64,000 nt of DNA from Sipunculus nudus (lineage: Eukaryota > Annelida > Sipuncula > Golfingiida > Sipunculidae): positions 80,682,929 to 80,746,928 of the forward strand of contig CM049312.1 in assembly GCA_026874595.1 (NCBI GenBank), written 5' to 3'. A program made the translations under genes and the position numbers. This document shows, piece by piece, positions 32,860 through 43,999 of the stretch (positions within the stretch are counted from its first letter, which is position 1; each line of letters starts with the position of its first letter). The notes under the pieces were generated by a model. It worked only from the letters and a program-made list of their open reading frames with translations, had not been told where the DNA came from and did not search any database.

Positions 32860-33700
32860 ACACTACTCTACCAGCTCCAGGGGTGATTCATTCTTTCGGA
32901 GAATGACCCTGGGTGGTCCCTATCGAGAATGTTGATAATTTTGTTGGAAGCTAATAGACGTGAAGATGCCATATAAAGCGCGCAGGAATCCACGAGGAGC
33001 CGCCACCGATTTACCGTATCGGTGAACGGAGAAAGCTTCAGCAACCACAAAGCCCCAAGCGGTCCATGCCCGGCCAGTAACCGCAGCATGACATCCGTCG
33101 ATCTGAAGTGCTTAACCCGTATCATCTAATATGCGCGCATCTAAAGTTTACTTCATCAGTTCCGATTGGCAGTGCTGCTGTATTGTTCATGTATTAATAG
33201 TGTATCTTTTTGTATGTCGTGCTCTGAGGCTTTAATTTACGTGGGTTGTTGGCTTTGTTTGTTTGCCTCGTGTAGGTGTTGCTTGTTAACTGTTATTTTA
33301 GTATTGTGTTATATACCGTAAGCAATGTAGGAATTCGACTTTTGCTGGTAGGGATCGTCTCTCCTCCAAATATGCTACTGCGCTTCACGTATCCTCGTGG
33401 CTTTTTGATTTTCCTTGCATATTTTATATTTTATTTTTGTAATAAAAAATAGAAATGATTTGATGTGTTTGAGGTAGCGGGCGTTTGTACGGAGGAATCA
33501 AGACCAGCCGCGCTGCATTGATGTTGCTTGCACAAAAAAAAAACTAAAAGAGCGATTACGTGCAAGCATAAACTTTGTACAGTGCATTAGGGTCTGCTTA
33601 TATTGTTTTGTGCCGGGTATCTATATATACAAGATTTGAGGGGGGGGGGGGGTGGTACTTTGTTTTTATTATTTTATTTTATTTTTAGTCATGTAAAGAG
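32860..33700. other. Unidentified insert within the Helitron relic
   Basis: Sequence of higher GC than its surroundings, containing ATCGAGAATGTTGATAAT, CGGCCAGTAACCGCAGCATG and, near its plus-strand end, an AATAAA at about 33440, separates two Helitron blocks that are normally continuous. No inverted or long terminal repeats recognised. A 13-base G run lies at 33640-33652. Confidence 0.4.
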
Positions 33701-33833
33701 ACTTTTAAAATTGATAGAAAAATGTGAAAGGACAGGTCACTGTCAACATTTAAGCTTGCAAGTGCCTGTGAGATCTTTTGGTAAATCTGCTTGTGTTTTC
33801 ATAAACTTTTTGATGTCATGAATTTCGAGAATG

Positions 33834-34049
33834 TTAGTTTGTGGCATGGGTTGGTATTGGAAAGTAAAAACGACAGACTGGCTTTCCTTTCTTTCTACAA
33901 GATCTTGAATGTCTGTGAGTTTGTAGATTTATCAGGTATTGATGAACCATATCATATTTGGAGCAAGTAACATGCTCATCAATGTATTTTGCGACAGCAT
34001 CATGTTCATGTTGAACATAAATGGGTGCATTCTCAATCCACATGAGCAT
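33834..34049 (-). pseudogene. Helitron_like_N (Rep region) fragment
   Basis: 71 codons: MLMWIENAPIY, VAKYIDEHVTC, LQTHRHSRSCRKKGKPVCRF and the following YFPIP. This matches the Helitron_like_N block (usual LWVENAP..., I...HRHS.TCRKK.K..CRF.FP.P) just after the HUH motif of the rolling-circle initiator. The HUH and catalytic tyrosines are not in this fragment. Confidence 0.85.
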
Positions 34050-34769
34050 AAGAATTTGTGGAGTGCCACGCTAATGAAATTCAACTTTGTAAAAAAAGGG
34101 TCTTTCAGAGTTCCAAGAGATGAATATGTACTTCGTCAAAATGGTGTGAATTAATGAATGAACGTTAATTGTGATCAAAATATCGCAAAAATGATACAGG
34201 ATCAGCCTCCACCAATCGTGTTTTATTTACCCAATTCATTTGTGATGTCGTCTTTTGAATAGATTTTCCCATCAATCAGTTTACCAAGGATGATGAGGAG
34301 GTCTTCCCAATGCGTGTCTGCAGCTGATAGTTAAATAAACCATGTTGACAATCCTAGTTGTCTAATCTTTCCAAAGAGGTATTTTTAAGTGCTTCAAAAT
34401 ATGGAGGAGAGCTGAACATTCTGTAGCCTTCAACCAATCTTGTCAATTGATGGAGAGTGCTTTCATTCAAAATACCCTAAACTGAAATATTTTCCTTTTG
34501 TTTTGCATCGACGAATTTTTAGGTAAATTTTTCCTGTAATTTGTTTTATTTGTAATTACTTTATTTAGAAGAGATTTGGAACATTGCAGCCACTTTGCGG
34601 TCAAGTGCTCGGAGTTCCCATTTACAAGTGTCACTGTTATGAACAGTAGTTTTTTTCAGCATGCGTAATCTCCTTAGGCCACAGAATATTATTTTAATTG
34701 ACTTATATTTTGAATCTTTGGCCTAGAACAGACTCAAAGGCTTCTGCCCTTCTCCTCGAACTACCGATA

Positions 34770-35222
34770 TTATGTCATTCCCTGTAAGTCCTGTATCATC
34801 AAGTATGGTATCTTGAATTCCTCCTTGCTAATTTCATTGTACTTTAAAATGGTCATCATCTGATAAACATTCATCGACTGCTGTGCTGTCAGATTCATGC
34901 TTTTGTGAATTTTTCTAAAAGTCTGAAGCCAGTTAGTATTTACTTTAATGTTTATACATAATTTTTTATACAACTCTTTATATAACTGACTATATCTCAA
35001 CAAGTAGTGTAACACCCTTCCTTTTACAGCTGGACGTACATTTTGAATGCAGTCTACATTGTTGTAAGTAAGTTTACGTTTAAGATGAATCTGTATGGTA
35101 GCTGTAGAGTCTGATGTTTGCGGCAACAAGTCCACAGTTTTCAAGTTGGGACGGTACGTTGACCAGTTTGCCTCTGTAAGATTCTTTTTCTCTTGCAGTT
35201 TCCCTCTGTTGTTTCTCTGCAT
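34770..35222 (-). pseudogene. Helitron N-terminal region
   Basis: Contains TATIQIHLKRKLTYNNVDCI and QNVRPAVKGRVLHYLLRYSQ, matching the plus-strand relic's VKLKRKLSYNKCEAVENVRP at 53130-53200. This region precedes the Rep domain in animal Helitrons; its role is unclear. Confidence 0.75.
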
Positions 35223-35530
35223 TTCTTTCTTTTGCCTATAAGTTACGTTTTGTCAGGCAGTTTGCCTCTAGTGTTTGTCAGCTGTTCTTTCTTTTTTGCC
35301 TATAGGTTTCTTTTTGTCTGGCAGTTTGCCTCTGTTGTTTGTCCGCTGTTCTTTCTTTTTGCCTATAAATTTCATTTTATCTCGCAGATGGCTTCTGTTG
35401 TTTGTCAGCTGTTCTTTCTATTTGTTTATAATTTTCATTTTATTTCTTGAATTTCTTTCTTTTTGCCTACAAGTTTCGTTTCGTCAGGCAGTTTACCTCT
35501 GTTGTTTGTCAGCATTTCTTTCTTTTTAGC
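35195..35530 (-). repeat. 66-bp minisatellite, about 5 units, in Helitron 5' coding part
   Basis: The plus strand repeats TTTGTCAGCTGTTCTTTCTT and GCCTATA..TTTC plus GGCAGTTTGCCTCT about every 66 bases. As 66 is a multiple of three, the minus strand gives a 22-residue repeat rich in K, N, T and Q leading into the Helitron N-terminal region, which is itself lysine-rich in the plus-strand copy (52378-52560). Confidence 0.75.
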
Positions 35531-35535
35531 GAACC

Positions 35536-37480
35536 TGTGAGCTTATGCGATGGTGCGGCGTCGTGTGTCGTACGTCGTGCGTCGTGCATCGTCTGTACGT
35601 TAACCATAGCTATCTCAAAAACGGCAGGAGCTAGCATCACCAAAATTTTTGCAAATAATCAGTCATCGAAAAAACTATCTCGGATTTTGTTTATTTTTTT
35701 TTTTGTTACTGCATTTTCTTAGATTTTATAGGGAAAAAGCTAAAAAAGCTTTAAAAATCTTCTTCTCCAAAACTGTCCAGCCAAATTGTCCTATATTTCA
35801 AAGAAATGATCCCTACAACAATCCTTCTCAAGTTTGTTCGAATGGTTCCAGTTCGGAGATTTTTGGCCGAGTTACAGGAGGTTGAACTTTGTTAAATGGG
35901 CTAAAAAGCGTATTAAAATTTACATCACAGAAACGGCTGGAGCTATCATCACCAAATTTTATGCCAATGTTGGTCACATAGGTCATATCTGAAATTGAGG
36001 TATTGGTGGCGCCACCTGCATCAGCCTTTTTTGAATGAGGGTCATCAAAGCCCGTATCATACTGACAGCTACAAAAAACTTCTTCTCTGAAACCATTTGG
36101 CCAAATTGTTTGATATCGCAAAAAATGATCCTAGGGTAGTGCTTTCTGAAATTTGTTCAAATGGTCTCAGTTCAGTGACTTTTGGCTAAGTTATGGGAAG
36201 CTGAATTTAGTCATATGCCATAACAGCCCATTTTAGCTCAGTGGCTACAAAGATCTTCTTCTCAAAAACCACTGGGCCAAATTCTTAAATCTCACACATT
36301 AATTATCCTCAGATGTTGATAATTCAAGTTTGTTCAAATGGTTTTGGTTCGGTGCTTTAAGGCTGAGTTACGGGAAGCTGAACTTAGCCAGTTTGCTGTA
36401 TCTTCCTATATGAGTTATAAACCTGCGAAAACGTTTTTCGACTGATGCCACGGAAGCCAGTTTGTTAAATATTTTACAAGAATAATCCCTACAATAATTC
36501 TTATAATAATTGTCAGTAATGGTTGCACATGAATGATTTTTGGCTGAATTATGGAGACTGAATTGAGTCATTTTACCATATATGTTAGCTGTGTTATGCT
36601 GTTACATCTAGCCTGGCACCAGTTTATCAGCATCTATTACATCATGTCACTAGACATTAGATTTCATTTTCATTAGATTTCAGGTTATCTTTGGTTAATA
36701 TTGACAAGAAAGTTATTTAAAAGCTTTTAAAAAAACTTGATTTAAGATTTAAGTTATTCATCATACCAGGCAATGTTACAATCATGGATATTCAGCTCTC
36801 TGTGGCTATATAAAGACAACCGTATGTGGATTATAAATTATTGGTATCCCTACTCAACTTATTTCAAGAATTTGCGATCAATGAGATATATCTGTATTTT
36901 AATTTTGCTTTTAGTATGCATCTGTAATAATTTTACATATATTCCTGATTTCTTTTTTTATAAAAAGTCAGCTGAAAAGCATTTTGTATTGGGAAAATAC
37001 ATTTCAAAGTTATTTCAAGTAGGGACCACTTTTGTGTACAGATGTCAGCACTTGGTTTACCATTGGCAGATTGCCAGTGCCTTTGATGTTGGCCATTAGC
37101 CAAGATGATGTCAGCTCTATAAATAGTTTTGGCACAGTGCCAGGAATGGAAGAAGTGCAGCCAGGTATAGGTCAAGAGTTCACGCAGTGCAGTAGCTGCG
37201 TTCTATTTTAGCTTTGGCAGACTGCTCACTGTATCATATTTGGCACCAAAGTTCAGCCTGAATCTATTTATAGCTTTGGCAGACTACCAACTGTGTCAGA
37301 TTAGGCAACAGGTCAAGAGTTCAATCAGTGCAGCCAGGTACAGGTCAAAAGTTCACTCAGTCTAGCCAGGTGCAGGTCAAGAGTTCACTCAGTGCAGTAG
37401 CTTGAAGCAGCAATTTGGCACAGGTAACTCGGGGGCAACTGCCTTACTCACCTAAGCCTTGTCAGCCCATTGCATGAAAC
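35536..37480 (+). repeat. Diverged repeat units with CGTCGT start
   Basis: Begins with GAGCTTATGCGATGGTGCGG and a CGTCGTGTGTCGTACGTCGT-type stretch, then three to four diverged units of about 250-300 bp with AACTTCTTCTC..AAA, CCAAATTGT and GTTACGGGAAGCTGAA words. From 37090 to 37440 is a short-period array around CAGCCAGGTACAGGTCAAAA/GTTCACTCAGT (about 37 bp). No gene. Confidence 0.6.
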
Positions 37481-39700
37481 TCTGGGGATGTTTGATGTAT
37501 TTGACTGATATTTTGACCTGTCTTTGATGGTATTCTCATTTACAAGACAGGTGGTGCCACCTACATTGACTTTTGCAGTGTATGCGCCTGCTTATTTCTA
37601 CAGAGGAATTTGATACATCAGCCTAAAATTGGGCTTGTTTATACATATCGGGTAGCTTTATAGTGTACAAGACTGGTGGCGCCACCTACAATAATTTTGC
37701 ACAGTGTATGTCTCTGCTTATCTCACAGGAGGGGTCTGACATATTAGTCTGACATTGGGCATATTTATATATCTCTTCGTTGTATATAAGACTGGTGGTG
37801 CCAGCTACAATCATTGCATCCACCAAAACAGAGTTTTGCAGATACTATGTTTTCAGACGGACGCCGACGCTGCCGCCATTGCCGCATAGGTTTCCGGAGA
37901 ACTCCTCCATAACCACTGAACAGAGTTTTTTAAAATTCGGAATTATGATCGGTCACATGTAAACTGCTAGGCCCTCATTTTTGGTTGACCTCTGGCCTTT
38001 CCTCTCTGCCCAGCGTCCATTTGTGCGTCTGTTTCCACACATAAACCCACATATCTCGGGAACCGTTTGACCGATTAGGCTAAAGATTTCGCACAAATGT
38101 AGCCCTTGGAAAGCTTTATAACATACACTAAAATTGGTGGCGCCACCTGCCACCATTTTTGCACAGCGTCCATCTGTTCATCTGCCATGAGATAAAAACA
38201 CTCATATCTCTGCATTGGTTGGACTTATCCATCTGAAATTTTGCATGTGTACACATCCTGGACAGCTTTCTTGATTTTGTGACATGTGGCGCCACCTACA
38301 TTCACGTTTAAGTTGCAGACATTCAAGCTCATATCTCGGGAACCGTTTGACGGATTTGCCCAAAATTTAGCATGTGTATAGATCTGCCATAGCTCTTTAT
38401 TATACACAAAACTGGTGGTGTCACCTGCAACCATTTTTGCACAGTGTCCATCTGTTCATCTGCCTTGGGATAAAACACACATATCTCGGCAGTGGTTTGA
38501 CTTATCCACCAGAAATTTTGCAGGTTTATACATCCTTGACAGCTTTCTTGATTTTATGACAGGTGGGGCCACCTACTTTCATGTTTACGCTGCAGACATC
38601 CAAGCTCATATCTCCGGAACCAATGCCAGATTGGGCAAAAATTTAGCATGTGTATAGATCTGCCATAGCTCTTTATTATACGCAAAACTGGTGGTGCCAC
38701 CTCCAACCATTTTTGCACAGCGTCAATCTGTTTATCTGCCTTGGGATAAAATCACTCCTATCTCGGCAGTGGTTTGACTTATCCACCAGAAATTTTGCAG
38801 ATTTATACATCCTTGACTGCTTTCTTGATTTTATGACAGGTGGCGCAATCTACATTCAAATATAGGCTGCAGACATCCAAGCTCATATCTCAGGAACCAT
38901 TTGACCGATTTGGCAAAAATTTTGCACGTTTATAGATCTCACATAGCTCTTTATCATACACAAAACTGGTGGTGCCACCTGCTATCATTTTTGCACAGCA
39001 TCCGTCTGTTTGTTTGCCATGGGATAAATTCACTCATATATTGGCAGTGGTTTGACATATCTGCCTAAAATTTTGCAGGTTTATACATCTTGGATAGCTT
39101 TCTCTATTTTGTGGCAGGTGGCACCACCTCTATTTATGTATATGCTGCACACATTCAGGCTTATATCTCAGGACTGGTTTGACATATCCCCCTGAAATTT
39201 TGCATGTGTATAGATTTCACATAACTTTTAATCATACACAAAATTGGTGGTGCCACCTGCCACCATTTTTGTACAGCGTCCGTCTGTTTGTCTGCCGTGG
39301 GCTTAAATCACTCATATCTCAGTAGTGGTGTGACTTATCTGCCTAAAATTTTGCATGTTTATACATCTTAGATAGCTTTCTTTATTTTGTGGCAGGTGGC
39401 ACCACCTATATTTATGTATATGCTGCACACATTCAGGCTTATATCTCAGGACTGGTTTGACATATCTCCCTGAAATTTTGCATGTGTATAGATCTCACAT
39501 AACTTTTAATCATACACAAAATTGATGGTGCCACCTGCCACCATTTTTGCACTGTGTCTATCTGTTTGTCTGCTGTGGGCCAAAAATCACTCATATCTCA
39601 GTAGTGGTTTGACTTATTTGCCTAAAATTTTGCATGTTTATACATCTTGGACAGCTTTCTGGATTTTGTGGTAGGTGGCTATTATACAACACACCTCACT
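37480..39700 (+). repeat. Tandem array with 278-bp dimer period
   Basis: The word GGTGGTGCCACCTGC (or variant) before ACCATTTTTGCACAG occurs at 38136, 38414, 38690, 38967, 39246 and 39525, i.e. every 276-279 bases. A related half unit (GGTGGCGCCACCTACATTCA) sits about 149 bases after each. So the array is a dimer of about 149 plus 129 bp, about 5.5 copies. Three shorter-spaced copies (37556, 37676, 37792; about 118 bp) precede it. Each half also carries a TTTTGCA.GT.TATA-type word. Confidence 0.85.
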
Positions 39701-39980
39701 CTATTTCCCCTTGCCACTCAATCCATGCCTCACTTCACCTTTACCACTCTGATTTTGGAGGATACATGTAGTCGCTTGTTGACTACCCATAATCTAGTTT
39801 AGTGTTGTGTGCACCCATGCCAGAAATGCAGCAGTGATTGTTGTTTAATTGTTTCTTGTTCTAAGTGTTTAGTACGTGCATTGTTCATATACATGTTACA
39901 CATGTTCTTGAAAAGTAATGGTCCAGCATTGAAGCATTATAGCTGGTGTAATCTCATTGCACAGGTTCGCATTAGGCCTG
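39701..39980. other. No gene recognised
   Basis: Non-repetitive, no motif-bearing frame. Confidence 0.4.
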
Positions 39981-40059
39981 TAGGCCTTGTTGTCTTTGGT
40001 GTTTATTTTTTTCTGGCAATTTGCTTTTGTTATTTGTTGTCACACCACTGTGGATGTGA

Positions 40060-40586
40060 TTGTCCAGGTTCACATACATACGCACTCAAATGAAGAATAT
40101 AAGACACATGTTAAGAAAACAAAATTTAATAACAAAGAAAGAAGTTACATATTTCTGGAGAGGCGTCCCACCTTTACAGTCGATGAAGATATGCACAATT
40201 TAACACTGAGTGCCTTGTACACTACGCAAAACAGTCTTTGTTTTGACGTTTCCCCTGGTCATATGACCATAGCTCTAACGTGATACGGAGATGTTTCACT
40301 TTTCATCTCAGAGGGTGCCTTGTACTATATACTCGTGCACACAATCAACGGATGTAAGAAGATTCTTTCCACAGCTGACTCTCGCAGCAGTATGTCCGTT
40401 TCTGTTCGTATATCACAGTTCTCGCCCCGAGCACAATATGTTCTTGTTGAGCCCAGAATCAAAGGGCTTGCTGATGTCTACTGGAATCAGCTTCCTGGAA
40501 GCGCCCACCACATGTATCAATTCGCCAGAATGCCAATCCGCCAGGAAAATGCGACACTTTCTCTGAAGTCCTTTACACAGATGTAA
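40060..40586 (+). pseudogene. Coding-looking relic, unknown family
   Basis: One plus-strand frame stays open from before 40060 to 40586 except for a single TGA at 40281, in the context ACGTGA, as expected from CpG decay of CGA. It reads like a real folded protein, not random: LERRPTFTVDEDMHNLTLSA, then after the stop YGDVSLFI, LYYILVHTINGCKKILST, MSVSVRISQFSPRAQYVLVE and MYQFARMPIRQENATLSL. Strand-like alternation suggests a beta-rich domain. A CCAG acceptor-like site (near 40070) could start it as an exon. I do not recognise the family. Confidence 0.4.
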
Positions 40587-41335
40587 AAAATTGCCGTCCT
40601 TAGACATAGACCATCACCACATATAGCCGCTATCTCTAACCTCTATCGGAAGTTAGCAGACCCACTCCTGGACTGCAGAGTTCGTTAGATTACACCCAAC
40701 TGGGGAGCTGAACTGGCGATTGTGAAGAGTTTCCTAGTACTCGCACCTTATATGAGACTGCTGACGACACAACTTCGGCTCGCCTCCTGGCCAATTACCA
40801 CTCCCATCAACGTTGAATGTCAATAACAAACATAAATCTTAATGAGGTCACGCCCCCAGAGATGACATCGTGAGAAAATTAATTAAATTGCACCTCCCAT
40901 CCCAATTGAGACAAAAACACAACACATGGCAAATGTTAGTGGTATATAATTTGATGAAAATCTATTTAATGCGCCAGAGTTACGAATTTATTACAACCTC
41001 ATTTTTTTTTCATAATGGAGTGGCGCCATGCTAGATAAAACCAATAATAACCATATAATAAAAAACCATAAAAACTATACTATAAAACTATAAAACCATA
41101 ATAAAACAATGAGTCCGTCCGACGAGTAGAACTGTCAGCGTGGCATAAATGTGTCCATATTACATTTAACAGAAAAGTGTTCTTAACGAGTGCATGAAAC
41201 GAACGGGATGGTTGTGGTGTTCCTATTAAAACGGTCCATTTTAGAGCGTGAACAGCTAAGGCCTGCACGGGCGAACATAGAATAAAACGTGCAGTCCAGT
41301 GTTTGTGTGATGGGAGCATTTAGGCAAACACCAGC
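40587..41335. other. No gene recognised
   Basis: Moderate GC; no known motif in any frame. The stretch 41030-41110 is an ACCATAATAAAAA/AAAACTATAAA simple repeat. Confidence 0.4.
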
Positions 41336-41339
41336 TAAT

Positions 41340-41700
41340 TTTCACTAAATGTTTTACTCCCTCATGAAAATCAGCGATGTTGTCATGAGCTTCATGCACC
41401 TATTCTCGGTAGTTACAATATGCATGTGATAGGAACACCAGGGTTACGTCCAACTTTGTTTCGCATTATATCTTTACGCACTCGTGATAATCGGGGAAAC
41501 TTTCCTGAATTTTACCCCTCCTCGGTATTTACCAACTGCTTGTGCGTAATAGAAACACTGAGGTGAAGTCGGACATTCCTTCACATGATGTATTTTCTCC
41601 ATCATGATTATCGACGATGATGTGTCAGGAACTTGAGCTTTCCTCGGTTGTCATATAATGCTTGTGTGATTGGAACACCGAGGTAAAGTCCGGCTTTCTT
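41340..41700 (+). repeat. Three diverged tandem units of about 118 bp
   Basis: CTCGGTAGTTACAATATGCA, CTCGGTATTTACCAACTGCT and CTCGGTTGTCATATAATGCT each start a unit that continues with a TGTGATAGGAACACCRRGGT-like word and a GTC(C/G)..CTTTCTTTC-like end. Confidence 0.8.
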
Positions 41701-42159
41701 TCACGGATATGTCAATTAAGCTTTTTAGGCTCGCACTTTCAAAGTTTGCACAACACACACATATGGCCTTGCTTGTTCACACAAGACATCAACGAGACAG
41801 GCTCTGGGTTTTGGGCCATCCTGTGGCCAATAATAATTTTATTATTATACAAAAATATGTTATGAAAAACATCTTGCTCCCCAGAGCATTATTTAAATCA
41901 AATACATATGCATAAACATCAATGTTTTGTGATGAAGGTGGGCTAATGACGAATGCCAATACGAAGTGAGCCCACCCAAGCTCATGTGTGTTATAGCGCA
42001 ACATCAAATGCAAATGATACCCAGTCTGTATTTCTAAAAACACAATGCTTCCAATTATACCATTGATTGCATTAATTTAATAGCTTTATCATCTGTATCT
42101 TACATTTGTGACAATATCACCAGTCACAGATATACAAATGTTAAAACCTGACAAGTCAA

Positions 42160-42315
42160 ATACATATATAAAATGTAACATTTATCTGTTGTGTGAAATA
42201 TACACTCGTGTGATAAATAAAAATCTGAAAAAAAAATCAAATACATATATCAAAATGTAAAAACCTAACAACTGACTTGTTGTATGAAATAAACACTTGT
42301 TGTGCTGAATAAAAT

Positions 42316-42357
<42 letters not shown>

Positions 42358-42370
42358 ATTTTATTCATAA
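42160..42370 (+). repeat. Duplicated AT-rich block and (AT)n palindrome
   Basis: TCAAATACATATAT..AAAATGTAA and TGTTGTRTGAAATA-ACACT words occur twice in tandem. The (AT)n run at 42317-42355 is flanked by GAATAAAATTAC on the left and GTAATTTTATTC on the right, a perfect inverted pair, so the whole can extrude as a cruciform. Confidence 0.8.
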
Positions 42371-42454
42371 ATTCATATATATCTTTGTGAAGGATGCTTA
42401 TGCATAAGCTGGAAAGAATTTGACAAATGTGGTCACTGATATTCATTAAGATTA

Positions 42455-42578
42455 CATATACGACACATCAGCACAGCACTGATTATACATTAATACATTA
42501 ATACATGATCATATACGACACATCAGCACAGCACCGATTATACATTAATACATGATCGGGGGGGGGGGGGGGGGGGGG
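42455..42578 (+). repeat. Recent tandem duplication and 21-base G run
   Basis: ATACGACACATCAGCACAGC followed by AC(T/C)GATTATACATTAATAC occurs twice with near identity, then a G run at 42558-42578. Confidence 0.85.
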
Positions 42579-42582
42579 CTTT

Positions 42583-42900
42583 TGCAGATCCCTGACATAA
42601 GCCTAGCAATTCAGACTACCTGGCCAATATAATCTATTGTATACATAGCTGGCTGCCGAATTAGCTGTCTAGATTAATAAGGCATCTCTGCTAATCTGTT
42701 GGAGGTTTATGCAGATCCCTGTCATATGCCTGACAGAATAACCTAATCTAGCTGCTTCAGTTACCTTCCAATAAGTGTAAACTGTAGGAAAAAATTGACC
42801 TCTCTACTAATCAAGGCTCTTATAGTGACATCTTTATTGGGTTGTGCAGATCCCTGTCACAAACCCGCTATTCAGTAACCTTCTATGAAAATAGCATTTA
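42583..42900 (+). repeat. Three 130-bp units downstream of the DIRS-like recombinase
   Basis: GCAGATCCCTG(A/T)CA occurs at 42584, 42711 and 42846, each following an ATCT-rich stretch (TAAGGCATCTCTGCTAATCT, GACATCTTTATTGGGTTG). It lies just past the recombinase end, where DIRS/Ngaro-type elements keep their split repeats; that role is inference. Confidence 0.5.
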
Positions 42901-43030
42901 AATGTTTACAAAATCATAATATGCCTATATTCTCCAGTTTTCGTGTCTAATACTAGACATTTACCTGCTAAATCGCCCTTGTGAAATTGACATGTTCTAC
43001 CTGACTCATTATCTAAGGATTTGGTTGAAG

Positions 43031-43992
43031 TCATGTATTTTTTAAGGCTTCCACCTTCCAACGGCCTAAAGCACGAATCTGGGCATCAGTCAACCCAGCA
43101 GCAGCTGCCTCTGTTGCCGCTCCTATGCGAAAACTATGTCCCATGAAGTGCTTTGTGTCTAAATGGACAAATCTGACATCAGTCATTAGTTGGCCATGAA
43201 ACCTTTCTCTGGTTAAAGGTTTACCATTAAAAGTAAAGAGTGGGCCACTGTGCTTGCCCCTTTTGTTGAGGTATGCCACCAAGGCTTTAAGGGGCAGGGG
43301 CCTTGTGATTTTGCCGATATGTTGATACACTGCATCCCACCTGGTATGTTATTTTTGGCGGACCTGAGGATGAGATTACATCCAGCTGGCCTTCCTGATC
43401 TGACAATAATTGTAACATCCCCCCTTTGAAGTACTTTACTTTGATGCGCTTGTGTTCTGCCAACAAGTTCACCCACTCTAAAGAAGCCAAAAAAAGCATA
43501 TGGAATATAGTGCCTGGAACATTAATCTATTGATCAAGGAAGGGATGGTGTAGTTAGTAGCATCCAAAAGTTTAACCAATATTGGCTCGGTGCTGGCGAA
43601 AGCTTTTGGGCACCTTGAAAAAGCTTACGCACTGCAAATGAAGTACCCGGGTCTGGCATTCCCAGCAATTTGTGTATGTAGGAAATTAAGGATGATAATG
43701 AAGCCAGTGAGGATCCTGTCAAACCATCAGAGTATCGATCTGTAAGGAATATCATGCGCACGCTGGGTGATACTGGTGGTTTCGCCCATCCCGGCTGCCC
43801 TATCTTGGAACAAAAGGTTTGCAACTGCTGCCGTGCCCTACCATATGCTGATTTTGTAGTCTGCGAAAGGCTGTTTGAAATAAACTTATTGCCAAGACTC
43901 ATTAGACCCTGAATTTTGTTGGACACACAACTGTCACTGGGTGGATTTCTGTTGCTGGTGCCATCTCCCTGAATCTGTGGACCTGTAAGCAA
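43031..43992 (-). pseudogene. DIRS-like tyrosine recombinase, frameshifted
   Basis: The N-terminal SAM-like part is 43992-43534 (SQTTKSAYGRARQQLQTFCS). The catalytic part follows in other frames: FFRVGELVG contains the first catalytic arginine, MGHSFRIGAATEAAAAGLTD the H-x2-R, and RALGRWK the next block. The frame carrying HxxR/GRWK stops at 43031, four codons after LKN; the tyrosine-containing KKYM lies one base out of frame at 43037, after a short TTAAAAAATAC run. So the enzyme's nucleophile is lost from the reading frame by a one-base indel. Confidence 0.85.
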
Positions 43993-43999
43993 GAGAGAG

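Larger units (their letters stand above)
31585..35535 (-). mobile_element. Helitron relic, minus strand
   Basis: Read on the minus strand, 35222 to 31585 gives, in order, the Helitron N-terminal region, the Helitron_like_N/Rep part (33834-34049), the linker RGMSALL-like block (32645-32382) and a PIF1-type helicase P-loop (32279-32085). All are in broken frames and partly overlap in content with the plus-strand relic at 52209-55303. An unrelated, GC-richer 0.85-kb segment (about 32860-33700) interrupts it. Helitrons replicate by rolling-circle transfer; the TC start and CTRR hairpin end are not identified. Confidence 0.8.

Noticed and set aside
32868-33125. 85-codon minus ORF inside the Helitron insert
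   Set aside because: Reads fairly protein-like but shows no family motif; not enough to call a gene.
35193-35722. Plus-strand ORFs rich in F, S, L, V
   Set aside because: Shadow of the 66-bp minisatellite on the strand opposite to the Helitron coding direction.
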